DNA from: Syntrophaceae bacterium UBA7544
GTDB taxonomy: Bacteria > Desulfobacterota > Syntrophia > Syntrophales > Smithellaceae
DNA length: 7,394 bases
Assembly (NCBI GenBank): GCA_002479215.1
Contig: DLME01000285.1
Location: forward strand, 1-7,394
Direction: 5' to 3'
Below the pieces are notes generated by a model, which worked only from the letters and a program-made list of their open reading frames with translations, was not told where the DNA came from and ran no database searches. Numbering within the stretch: position 1 is the first letter of the stretch; every line of letters starts with the position of its first letter. Below, piece by piece: positions 1 to 4,170 of this stretch. The position numbers and the translations under genes are program-made.

Positions 1-22
1 CCCGCGTGCGAAGCTTAGCGGG
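1..22. repeat. Hairpin with GCGAAG loop (fourth copy of the hairpin family)
   Basis: The first bases form CCCGC (1-5) and GCGGG (18-22), a 5-bp stem around a loop containing GCGAAGC (8-14). The layout matches the third hairpin of the array at 1644-1771: stem, two bases, GCGAAGC, TAA or TTA, stem. The stem bases differ but still pair. Both copies are followed within about 30 bases by GCTCAAT (38-44 here, 1763-1769 there). The element may extend left of the window. Confidence 0.5.
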
Positions 23-85
23 GGTAATAATCAAGCCGCTCAATATTGATATTAAATATTTTTCAGTTAATCCCTCGGCAGGAAC

Positions 86-123
86 TCCGGCAGGGCACTT
101 CAGCGAATGCAGGGCATGCCGGA
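86..123. other. Inverted repeat downstream of the Fic gene
   Basis: TCCGGCA (86-92) and TGCCGGA (117-123) are perfect 7-bp inverted arms separated by 24 bases. They lie 32 bases past the Fic stop codon on the minus strand. The long loop and the absence of a following T-run make this a poor intrinsic terminator. It could be a weak 3'-end structure or a remnant of a repeat. The rest of 1-154 shows no convincing gene. Confidence 0.3.
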
Positions 124-154
124 TACGCCAGGTATCTTCTTTACTATTTGCGTT

Positions 155-1036
155 TCACCCTTTAAAATTGCCGAATTTCCAAACGCCCTTTTCTCGAAAA
201 GCTGGGATGGTTTGTCTGCGTGCAGCATTAAGCAGCGCGTTAATAGATTTTTTATTAGCTTTTGCATAATCAGCGACTGTGGAAATTTGTTCGCCTTGTA
301 AATAAGCGATTCTTTTATGCAGCGATTCTGTTAAAGCCAGAGTGATAATTTTTTCCATAATCTTTGTATTTTTTGAATCTTTATATTCACCAAATGCTCT
401 GTAGTAGAGCAGCTTCTCTTTATCCCGAATAATAATGTTGGGAAAACTAAGGCGTGCAAGCTGATAATTGATAATCACACGCCCAATTCTGCCGTTGCCG
501 TCACAAAACGGATGAACAGTTTCGAAATCAAGATGAAATTTAGCTATTTTGTCGGCAAAGTAATTGATATGGTCCGAAGAAAAATCCAGCAGAATAGTCT
601 CTATCATTCTTTCTACATGCTCCGGTGCTGGAGCGATATGTGTGCCCACGCGGACATATTCGCCTTTGGCGCGGAAGTGCCCCGCGATAGCGTCTTTGAT
701 ATTCCCCATAAGCATTTTGTGTAAAAGCAGGATGAGTTCGATTGAGAGTTCCGTGTCGTTTGCTTTACTTTTTATGTATTCCATCACCCGCGCCAGATTT
801 TTCGCTTCAAAAACTTCCCGCACTGAAACATTACGGGAAGTTTTCATCTCCAGTAAAATGCGTTCTGTTTCTTTGAGTGTCAGTGTAGAATTTTCGATAG
901 CGTTGGAATTGAAGACGCTTTCAGGAAGTTCGGATTCGTCAATCAGCTTGACTAAAGACTCTTTCCCTTTACCAAGCTGGTCATACTGGGCTTTTAAAAC
1001 TTGAATATAATTTTTTACAGGATTTGCTGTTGCCAT
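155..1036 (-). CDS. Fic domain protein (class II architecture), probable AMP transferase
   Basis: This 293-residue protein carries the full Fic active-site motif HPFCDGNGRIGR at residues 175-186: catalytic His175, acidic Asp179, the GNG anion-binding turn and Arg186. An upstream AGHFR segment (118-122) is also typical of the fold. SNAIEN at 44-49 fits the inhibitory helix pattern [S/T]xxxE[G/N], placed N-terminally as in class II Fic proteins. Glu48 would hold the enzyme in an autoinhibited state. Family members usually transfer AMP from ATP to hydroxyl side chains of target proteins; the target here cannot be told. Residues about 240-293 look like a small helix-turn-helix or winged-helix tail. 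ATG 1036 has no Shine-Dalgarno sequence, but the next in-frame Met (residue 64) lies past the inhibitory motif, and a strong promoter places transcription start at this ATG. No partner antitoxin gene is adjacent. Confidence 0.93.
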   Translation of the reverse strand: MATANPVKNYIQVLKAQYDQLGKGKESLVKLIDESELPESVFNSNAIENSTLTLKETERILLEMKTSRNVSVREVFEAKNLARVMEYIKSKANDTELSIELILLLHKMLMGNIKDAIAGHFRAKGEYVRVGTHIAPAPEHVERMIETILLDFSSDHINYFADKIAKFHLDFETVHPFCDGNGRIGRVIINYQLARLSFPNIIIRDKEKLLYYRAFGEYKDSKNTKIMEKIITLALTESLHKRIAYLQGEQISTVADYAKANKKSINALLNAARRQTIPAFREKGVWKFGNFKG

Positions 1037-1071
1037 AAAAGTAATATAGTAAATTAACCGAAATTTGTCAA
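1036..1071 (-). promoter_or_regulatory. Sigma70-type promoter of the Fic gene, predicted leaderless
   Basis: On the minus strand, TTGACA (1071-1066, perfect -35) is followed by exactly 17 bases and then TATATT (1048-1043, five of six -10 consensus bases). Counting 7 bases past the -10 box puts the transcription start at about 1036, the A of the Fic ATG. This explains the lack of a ribosome binding site and predicts a leaderless mRNA. The spacing and box quality are direct observations; the start site is inferred. Confidence 0.72.
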
Positions 1072-1126
1072 TAATTCGTTAATATAATGGATAAATAAAG
1101 ATAATTAACGGTTATTATCGTTAATT
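1052..1126. promoter_or_regulatory. Four alternating AATTAACG / CGTTAATT half-sites, candidate operator
   Basis: AATTAACCG (1052-1060), CGTTAAT (1077-1083), AATTAACG (1103-1110) and CGTTAATT (1119-1126) occur in alternating orientation. The last two form a perfect 8-bp inverted repeat with an 8-base gap. The first lies within the spacer of the Fic promoter and the second just upstream of the -35 box, so a bound protein could block polymerase. The regulator is unknown. The Fic C-terminal helix-turn-helix-like tail or the neighbouring ArsR protein are possible candidates. AT-rich sequence makes some chance similarity likely. Confidence 0.4.
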
Positions 1127-1203
1127 TCTTACAGTAATTGAGGTTATTGATAAGGTTTTGTCTTCACGAAATATGAAATCCGGCGTATGCTGGACGCGTC
1201 TCG

Positions 1204-1213
1204 TTTCACGCTT
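1204..1213. repeat. TTTCACGCTT element overlapping the ArsR gene end (partial copy)
   Basis: TTTCACGCTT is identical to the first ten bases of the longer repeat at 2982-3001 and one base different from that at 2296-2305. It overlaps the TAA stop of the ArsR gene (1212-1214). The downstream CACGAGATAC half is absent, so this is at best a partial copy and ten bases alone could be chance. Confidence 0.3.
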
Positions 1214-1574
1214 AACTAGAACTGCTTGTTCCTCGTGCTTTAAGCTTATTTGAAGCTTTAACCAGCCTGGAAGCCATCTTTTCTTTTTCCATAAGCTGTT
1301 CCACCAAAACCTCTCTCATCAGGTTGCAGGCCTGCATGATTTTAGGATTGGCGATCCGGTAATATAACTGAACACCTTCACGTCGCACTAAAATGACGCC
1401 TTTCGACTTTAAAACATTCATGTGCTGAGTCATGGTCACCTTACTCAGACCAGTCTTTTGCATTAATTCGCTGTTGGACATTTCTTTGTCCTTTAGCAAA
1501 TTGATCATTTCCAGACGTTTGTCATTGGCGAATATTTTACAGATATCAGCTTGCAGTTTAAGAATGCTTTCCAT
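1212..1574 (-). CDS. ArsR-family winged-helix transcriptional regulator
   Basis: The 120-residue product is a small winged-helix repressor. An N-terminal helix (1-27, with IFANDKRLEMINLL as the usual ArsR opening) is followed by a helix-turn-helix at about 33-58 (SNSELMQKTGLSKVTMTQHM) and a beta wing at about 59-73. A C-terminal dimerisation helix (76-100) and a basic, serine-rich tail complete it. The classical metal-sensing ELCVCDL motif is missing; the only cysteines are Cys12 and Cys83, which are not paired. Metal sensing is therefore not supported, and the ligand is unknown. The start at ATG 1574 is backed by GGAGG four bases upstream. That site lies mostly inside an intergenic repeat copy. 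No arsenic or metal resistance gene is adjacent. The protein may regulate itself or a neighbour. Confidence 0.9.
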   Translation of the reverse strand: MESILKLQADICKIFANDKRLEMINLLKDKEMSNSELMQKTGLSKVTMTQHMNVLKSKGVILVRREGVQLYYRIANPKIMQACNLMREVLVEQLMEKEKMASRLVKASNKLKARGTSSSS

Positions 1575-1578
1575 TTAT

Positions 1579-1583
1579 CCTCC
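1579..1583 (-). promoter_or_regulatory. Ribosome binding site of the ArsR gene, drawn mostly from a repeat
   Basis: GGAGG on the minus strand sits four bases before the ArsR ATG (1574-1572). Four of its five bases (1580-1583) belong to the 36-nt repeat shared with 3371-3406, so the repeat end serves as translation signal. At the other copy the same AGGAG is followed by CGAAAT and serves no visible start codon. Confidence 0.75.
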
Positions 1584-1615
1584 TAGTTTCAAAATTGTAC
1601 CTGTCCCCATTATTT
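1580..1615 (-). repeat. 36-nt direct repeat, copy A (GGGGACAGG family)
   Basis: This stretch is identical over 36 bases to 3371-3406, in the same orientation. Read on the minus strand it starts AAATAATGGGGACAGGTAC and ends GAAACTAGGAG. It lies directly upstream of the ArsR start codon. The identity ends abruptly on both sides (T versus C on one, C versus G on the other), as expected of a discrete inserted or recombined unit. Confidence 0.85.
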
Positions 1616-1643
1616 TCAATGAGACTAAAATTTTAATGAGACT

Positions 1644-1771
1644 CAAATTTCACAAGCGCAGTGCAGTGAAATTTGCAAGTCGAATTATCCCACATGCGAA
1701 GTCATGTGGGGTTATATTTGTTAGTCGAATTGATCCCGTTGCGAAGCTAATCGGGATTGCGGGCTCAATTC
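1644..1771. repeat. Array of three hairpins with conserved GCGAAG-type loops
   Basis: Three inverted repeats follow each other. H1: CAAATTTCAC (1644-1653) with GTGAAATTTG (1666-1675), 10 perfect pairs. H2: CCCACATG (1689-1696) with CATGTGGG (1703-1710), 8 perfect pairs. H3: ATCCCG (1733-1738) with CGGGAT (1752-1757), enclosed by GAATTGA (1727-1733) and TCAATTC (1765-1771). Each top carries GCGCAG or GCGAAG (1656, 1696, 1741), spaced 40 and 45 bases. GTCGAATT recurs at 1679 and 1724. AATGAGACT is duplicated just before (1618-1626, 1635-1643). The stems differ in sequence yet all pair. I do not recognise the family. Confidence 0.75.
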
Positions 1772-1815
1772 CCTACTTTCCACCACAGCCAGGACTGATA
1801 AAGAATTTCAATAGA

Positions 1816-1836
1816 ACCGTCCCCTTTATTTCTTAA
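1816..1836 (-). repeat. GGGGAC repeat, copy D
   Basis: On the minus strand this reads TAAGAAATAAAGGGGACGGT. It matches the AAATAAAGGGGACAGG core of copy C (4141-4159) with one base missing after GGGGAC. Copy A lies at the other end of the hairpin array, so the 1580-1836 block is bracketed by two same-direction copies. Confidence 0.6.
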
Positions 1837-1879
1837 TATTATGACATAATTTTTTTAAACGTATTCCTTACATCTTCCA

Positions 1880-1902
1880 GGCGCCAAAGCGCCAATTTTT
1901 TT
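1880..1902 (+). terminator. Rho-independent terminator reading on the plus strand
   Basis: GGCGC (1880-1884), CAAA loop, GCGCC (1889-1893), then AATTTTTTT (1894-1902) is a textbook intrinsic terminator for plus-strand transcription. Its T-run touches the stop codon of the minus-strand gene at 1902-2120. Read on the minus strand, the same hairpin follows that stop but lacks a U-tract after it. No plus-strand gene precedes it. Confidence 0.6.
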
Positions 1903-2120
1903 CAATTCGATGATTCTATATCTTCTCCAACAACCGTTTGTTCGCTTTCTATTTGTTCTTCTTCCTGCTGCGACGTATCCTTAATAAGCACCTTCACCAA
2001 CTCACTGGATTGTTTCAATATCCGTGCGGCTTCATTCTCCGCTTTTTTCATTGTCCTTTCCAGAGCATCATCAGCCAGTTCCGCTTCTAAAATTTCATCA
2101 TTATCAATTTCTTCGTTCAT
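1902..2120 (-). CDS. Small acidic helical protein of unknown function
   Basis: The 72-residue product is very acidic, with Glu and Asp clustered at both ends. The central segment (about 17-48: ALERTMKKAENEAARILKQ and onward) has heptad-like hydrophobic spacing that suggests an amphipathic helix or short coiled coil. There is no cysteine, signal peptide or membrane segment. I do not recognise a family. The start at ATG 2120 has AAAGAGAGAG nine bases upstream, resembling the purine stretch before the FmdE gene. A weak possible promoter lies upstream (TTGCAA 2260-2255, 16 bases, TAAAAT 2238-2233, minus strand). The gene stands alone: the gap 2121-2297 is AT-rich and otherwise featureless, and a hairpin follows the stop. 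It could be a spurious open frame, but its length and biased composition favour a real gene. Confidence 0.5.
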   Translation of the reverse strand: MNEEIDNDEILEAELADDALERTMKKAENEAARILKQSSELVKVLIKDTSQQEEEQIESEQTVVGEDIESSN

Positions 2121-2295
2121 GGCAAAAAACTCTCTCTTTGTTTTATGTATAAATAGTGTGATTAAATCTTTTAATAGAATTACTTTTATTTAGCTATTTT
2201 TTACTAAGAACACAAAATTATCAATTTTGCTAATTTTATGTATTTAGAAGTATTTTGCAAGATATTTGATATCTCTATTTTGTTATCCCCTGGCG

Positions 2296-2315
2296 CTTCA
2301 CGCTTCACGAGATAC
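2296..2315. repeat. CTTCACGCTTCACGAGATAC repeat, forming the FmdE gene end
   Basis: This 20-base unit matches 2982-3001 at 18 of 20 positions in the same orientation. It lies across the end of the FmdE gene: the TGA stop (2300-2298) and the codons for most of the final RVSREA are within it or abut it. On the minus strand the core is a near-tandem CGTGAAGCGTGAAGCG. Similar GTGAA-rich stretches are common between genes in some bacterial genomes (general recollection, not checked). Confidence 0.6.
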
Positions 2316-2930
2316 GCGTTCTTGTGAACAGGGAATACAGGCTTTACGTCCATCGCTTAGCTTCACCATCTTTGCCGCCATAGTCATCTCGCCGCAGACG
2401 GCACAAGGTTCAGACGGCGCCAGCGGCGCGTAGAGAGGCTCATTGAAAGATACTTCTGTGGTGGTAAAAATTTCCTCGAAGGGACGCGCCAGCAGATCAT
2501 TCATCTTGAGGCGCTTCAGCTTGCGCCTTTCATTTTCCGAAGCCGTCCCGGCGGCAACGACTGTCTCCAGCCGGTCAAACGTGCTCTTGTCTTTACTCTT
2601 GTAATTGTAGCGCGTCTTTCGGGAAAATCTGTAGGCCTGACGCTTGGTGCGGTTCAACACCGTATAGGCATTCTTCCCGAAATCTTTTATGATCAGATTG
2701 CCCTTGCCCGCCGCAGTGCCCAGCAATACCTGGAGGGCATCGACGGCACAGGAATCATTTTCACAAACAGCGACCACTTCCTCGTCAACAGCGCGCTTAA
2801 GCTTCATCAGTTTTATGGCCTCTTTGGCCACCCGGTAACCATACACCAGACCGGGGCAGATATGCCCGTGAAACCGGACACATCTTTTTAAGTCATCAGG
2901 CATCTTCCGTTTGCTGTCTGTGTTTGGCAT
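2298..2930 (-). CDS. FmdE-family protein with C-terminal zinc ribbon
   Basis: From the ATG at 2930 the product has 210 residues. It opens with the FmdE signature FHGHICPG (20-27), followed by CENDSCAVDA (56-65) and GTAAGKGNL (71-79), the conserved blocks of the family named after a subunit of archaeal formylmethanofuran dehydrogenase. His21, His23, Cys25, Cys56 and Cys61 are likely metal or substrate ligands. A charged linker (about 95-150) leads to a zinc ribbon, CAVC (176-179) and CIPC (198-201). In bacteria such proteins often occur without the dehydrogenase, and none of its other subunits is seen here, so the reaction is unknown. An upstream ATG at 2954 adds eight residues but has no ribosome binding site; ATG 2930 has AAAGAGAG four bases before it and is preferred. 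The last codons overlap an intergenic repeat. Confidence 0.88.
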   Translation of the reverse strand: MPNTDSKRKMPDDLKRCVRFHGHICPGLVYGYRVAKEAIKLMKLKRAVDEEVVAVCENDSCAVDALQVLLGTAAGKGNLIIKDFGKNAYTVLNRTKRQAYRFSRKTRYNYKSKDKSTFDRLETVVAAGTASENERRKLKRLKMNDLLARPFEEIFTTTEVSFNEPLYAPLAPSEPCAVCGEMTMAAKMVKLSDGRKACIPCSQERVSREA

Positions 2931-2981
2931 AAAACTCTCTTTCAAAATCCACATTGATGTGGCGGTTATTTAATCTTCGCA

Positions 2982-3001
2982 TTTCACGCTTTACGAGATA
3001 C
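2982..3001. repeat. TTTCACGCTTTACGAGATAC repeat between SemiSWEET and FmdE genes
   Basis: Eighteen of 20 bases match 2296-2315, same orientation. It lies 58 bases past the stop of the SemiSWEET gene on the minus strand. Flanking CGCAT (2978-2982) and ATGCG (3005-3009) could pair around it, giving a possible weak 3' hairpin. No terminator T-run follows. Confidence 0.55.
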
Positions 3002-3058
3002 AAGATGCGATATACGTTTCTTCAATTGAACCGTTCACGATTATCTCTTTATTTCTTT

Positions 3059-3313
3059 CTATCCATGTATGAGCTTCATGATGATTACGTACAAGACAAG
3101 ACTCAAACCGAACGCATTACCGAAAATGACCGGGACCGAGTGTATCAAAAGGCCATAAACTACCCAGAGAAAGAGTCCGGTACCCAGAGCCGCGAAGGTG
3201 CCCAGCGAGAGGTCGCGGGTTGCCTTTGTCCGGTATATCTTGATGACCTGGGGTATCGTGGCGAGTGAACAGATGACCGCCGCCGTGAATCCAATTATAT
3301 CAGCTATGCCCAT
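3059..3313 (-). CDS. SemiSWEET family sugar transporter (PQ-loop)
   Basis: The 84-residue product has the length and layout of a bacterial SemiSWEET, a three-helix half-transporter that dimerises in the inner membrane and moves sugars down their gradient. Likely helices are about 4-24, 36-57 and 62-82, with the basic loop KIYRTKATRDLS between the first two. The hinge PQ motif is Pro21-Gln22. Trp50 in helix 2 and Asn66 in helix 3 fall where characterised SemiSWEETs place their sugar-pocket Trp and Asn. ATG 3313 starts directly with the first helix. The ribosome binding site is weak, at most GGGAAAAG about 12 bases upstream. No sugar-metabolism gene is adjacent, so the substrate is unknown. A 13-bp palindrome and a GGGGACAG copy lie just upstream. 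Confidence 0.92.
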   Translation of the reverse strand: MGIADIIGFTAAVICSLATIPQVIKIYRTKATRDLSLGTFAALGTGLFLWVVYGLLIHSVPVIFGNAFGLSLVLYVIIMKLIHG

Positions 3314-3336
3314 AAAAATTTCGCTTTTCCCGATGC

Positions 3337-3349
3337 GTTAATAATTAAC
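3337..3349. promoter_or_regulatory. 13-bp palindrome upstream of the SemiSWEET gene
   Basis: GTTAATAATTAAC is a perfect palindrome around a central base, 24 bases upstream of the SemiSWEET ATG. Its arms are the same GTTAAT / ATTAAC words that occur four times at the Fic promoter, here joined without a gap. It may be a binding site for the same regulator, but AT-rich words like this also arise by chance. Confidence 0.35.
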
Positions 3350-3350
3350 T

Positions 3351-3369
3351 ATACTGTCCCCGGAATTTC
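3351..3369 (-). repeat. GGGGACAG repeat, copy E (short)
   Basis: On the minus strand this reads GAAATTCCGGGGACAGTAT. It shares GGGGACAG with the other copies but not the AAATAA before it. It is directly next to copy B, so two GGGGACAG cores lie in tandem 37 bases apart upstream of the SemiSWEET gene. Confidence 0.4.
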
Positions 3370-3370
3370 G

Positions 3371-3406
3371 CTCCTAGTTTCAAAATTGTACCTGTCCCCA
3401 TTATTT
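3371..3406 (-). repeat. 36-nt direct repeat, copy B, overlapping the GIY-YIG gene stop
   Basis: This is identical to 1580-1615 over all 36 bases. Read on the minus strand, its opening AAATAATGGGGACAGG contains the last Lys codon and the TAA stop (3403-3401) of the GIY-YIG gene. The gene therefore runs into the repeat rather than ending before it. Confidence 0.85.
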
Positions 3407-4099
3407 CTTAGTTCGGAGATTGTCTAACAGCAACCAATCGCCCGGTGCACGTTCGTATTTCCAATTTGTCCAACCGTTGCTGGCGCGTTGTTTAATGGCA
3501 GCAGCAGCCATTGAAGGTGAATAATAGACTTTCCCTCCACATAGAATAGTGCCGTCTTTTCTGACCGTTGCCTTATATGTTTTACCTTTATATCTAAGAC
3601 GAATCTCAAAACGCTTCTTCACATAAGGCGCAAGAACAGCTTTACGTCCTTTCTGCTCTATTACCTGCCGCGTTTCCAGTTCATTAGTTTTTATCAAACC
3701 AAGTCCAACTAATTCTTTCTGCTGCGCTTTTGTAACCGCCCTCTTGAATATTGGTCTCAGGTTTTGAGCATTGATAAAATTACCGGACTGTTTATTTCCT
3801 TTTGGTGAAGCAATCTTCAAAATGAGCGTTTCCAGTTCATGCAAATGTGAGTCGTTAATTGTGAGATATACGCTAAAGCCATCCCATGTTTGAGCATGGC
3901 GATCTTTGAGGTGCGTCTTGAGTCTATTGCGCAGGTTGGAAGCCAGGCCTACATAGTATAAATGGCCTTTGCGATACAGAGCATATACGCCATGTCTCCC
4001 CTTGACGTATTCTTTAAGAATGTTTTGGTATTTTTCTAATGCTGTTCGGGAAATATTTTCCAGGTGTTGACTGACAAGTTGACCTTTGTTTGCGCGCAT
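3401..4099 (-). CDS. GIY-YIG nuclease with C-terminal RAMA-like domain
   Basis: The 232-residue product has a GIY-YIG nuclease fold at about 35-95: GVY (37-39) and YVG (49-51) are the two signature strands. SNLRNRLKTH (54-63) supplies the catalytic arginine (Arg57 or Arg59), and HLHELE (85-90) the metal-binding glutamate (Glu88 or Glu90). A helical linker (about 100-160) leads to a C-terminal module (about 164-216) with YKATVRKDGTILCGGKVY, then SPS (194-196), an alanine run, NGW (208-210) and W213. That pattern resembles the RAMA domain, linked in comparative genomics to restriction and modified-DNA recognition; DUF4357 is an alternative. A modified-DNA-sensing nuclease is inferred. The start ATG 4099 has AGAGG eight bases upstream. 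The gene follows Res on the same strand by 71 bp and lies between two GGGGACAGG repeats. Confidence 0.85.
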   Translation of the reverse strand: MRANKGQLVSQHLENISRTALEKYQNILKEYVKGRHGVYALYRKGHLYYVGLASNLRNRLKTHLKDRHAQTWDGFSVYLTINDSHLHELETLILKIASPKGNKQSGNFINAQNLRPIFKRAVTKAQQKELVGLGLIKTNELETRQVIEQKGRKAVLAPYVKKRFEIRLRYKGKTYKATVRKDGTILCGGKVYYSPSMAAAAIKQRASNGWTNWKYERAPGDWLLLDNLRTKK

Positions 4100-4140
4100 G
4101 TTTATTACCTCTTAAAATTATTTGAACAATGTATTAATTA

Positions 4141-4159
4141 TACCTGTCCCCTTTATTTA
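4141..4159 (-). repeat. GGGGACAGG repeat, copy C
   Basis: The minus strand reads TAAATAAAGGGGACAGGTA. The AAATAA, GGGGACAGGTA core matches copies A and B except for one base before the G-run (A for T). It sits in the 71-base gap between the Res stop and the GIY-YIG start, so the GIY-YIG gene has a same-direction copy on each side. Confidence 0.7.
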
Positions 4160-4170
4160 CTAAAAACAAA

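Noticed and set aside
564..1004. 146-residue open frame on the plus strand inside the Fic gene
   Set aside because: It is antisense to the Fic motif-bearing frame, and its Ser/Ile-rich composition is typical of a shadow frame.
1644..1771. Possible CRISPR array
   Set aside because: The units are inverted repeats with varying stems, not identical direct repeats with unique spacers, and no cas gene is present.
1644..1771. Possible integron attC sites
   Set aside because: No R'/R'' core GTTRRRY pairing pattern, integrase gene or cassette layout is visible.
1432..1836. 134-residue plus-strand frame through the hairpin array
   Set aside because: The first part is antisense to the ArsR gene and the rest is palindromic repeat. 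There is no ribosome binding site or family match. The frame survives because the repeats lack stop codons.
155..2120. Fic and the 72-residue acidic protein as a toxin-antitoxin pair
   Set aside because: The ArsR gene and the repeat block separate them, Fic carries its own inhibitory motif, and the small protein lacks the inhibitory helix pattern.
2226..2260. Promoter for the 72-residue protein (TTGCAA, 16 bases, TAAAAT)
   Set aside because: The -35 box is only four of six and the region is so AT-rich that such matches are expected by chance. It is mentioned only in the gene entry.
2954..3268. 104-residue plus-strand frame over the SemiSWEET gene
   Set aside because: It is mostly antisense to a clear three-helix SemiSWEET and is highly charged with no domain.
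3424..3609. 61-residue minus-strand frame within the GIY-YIG gene
   Set aside because: It is an alternative frame of the RAMA-like region, whose SPS and NGW motifs support the main frame.
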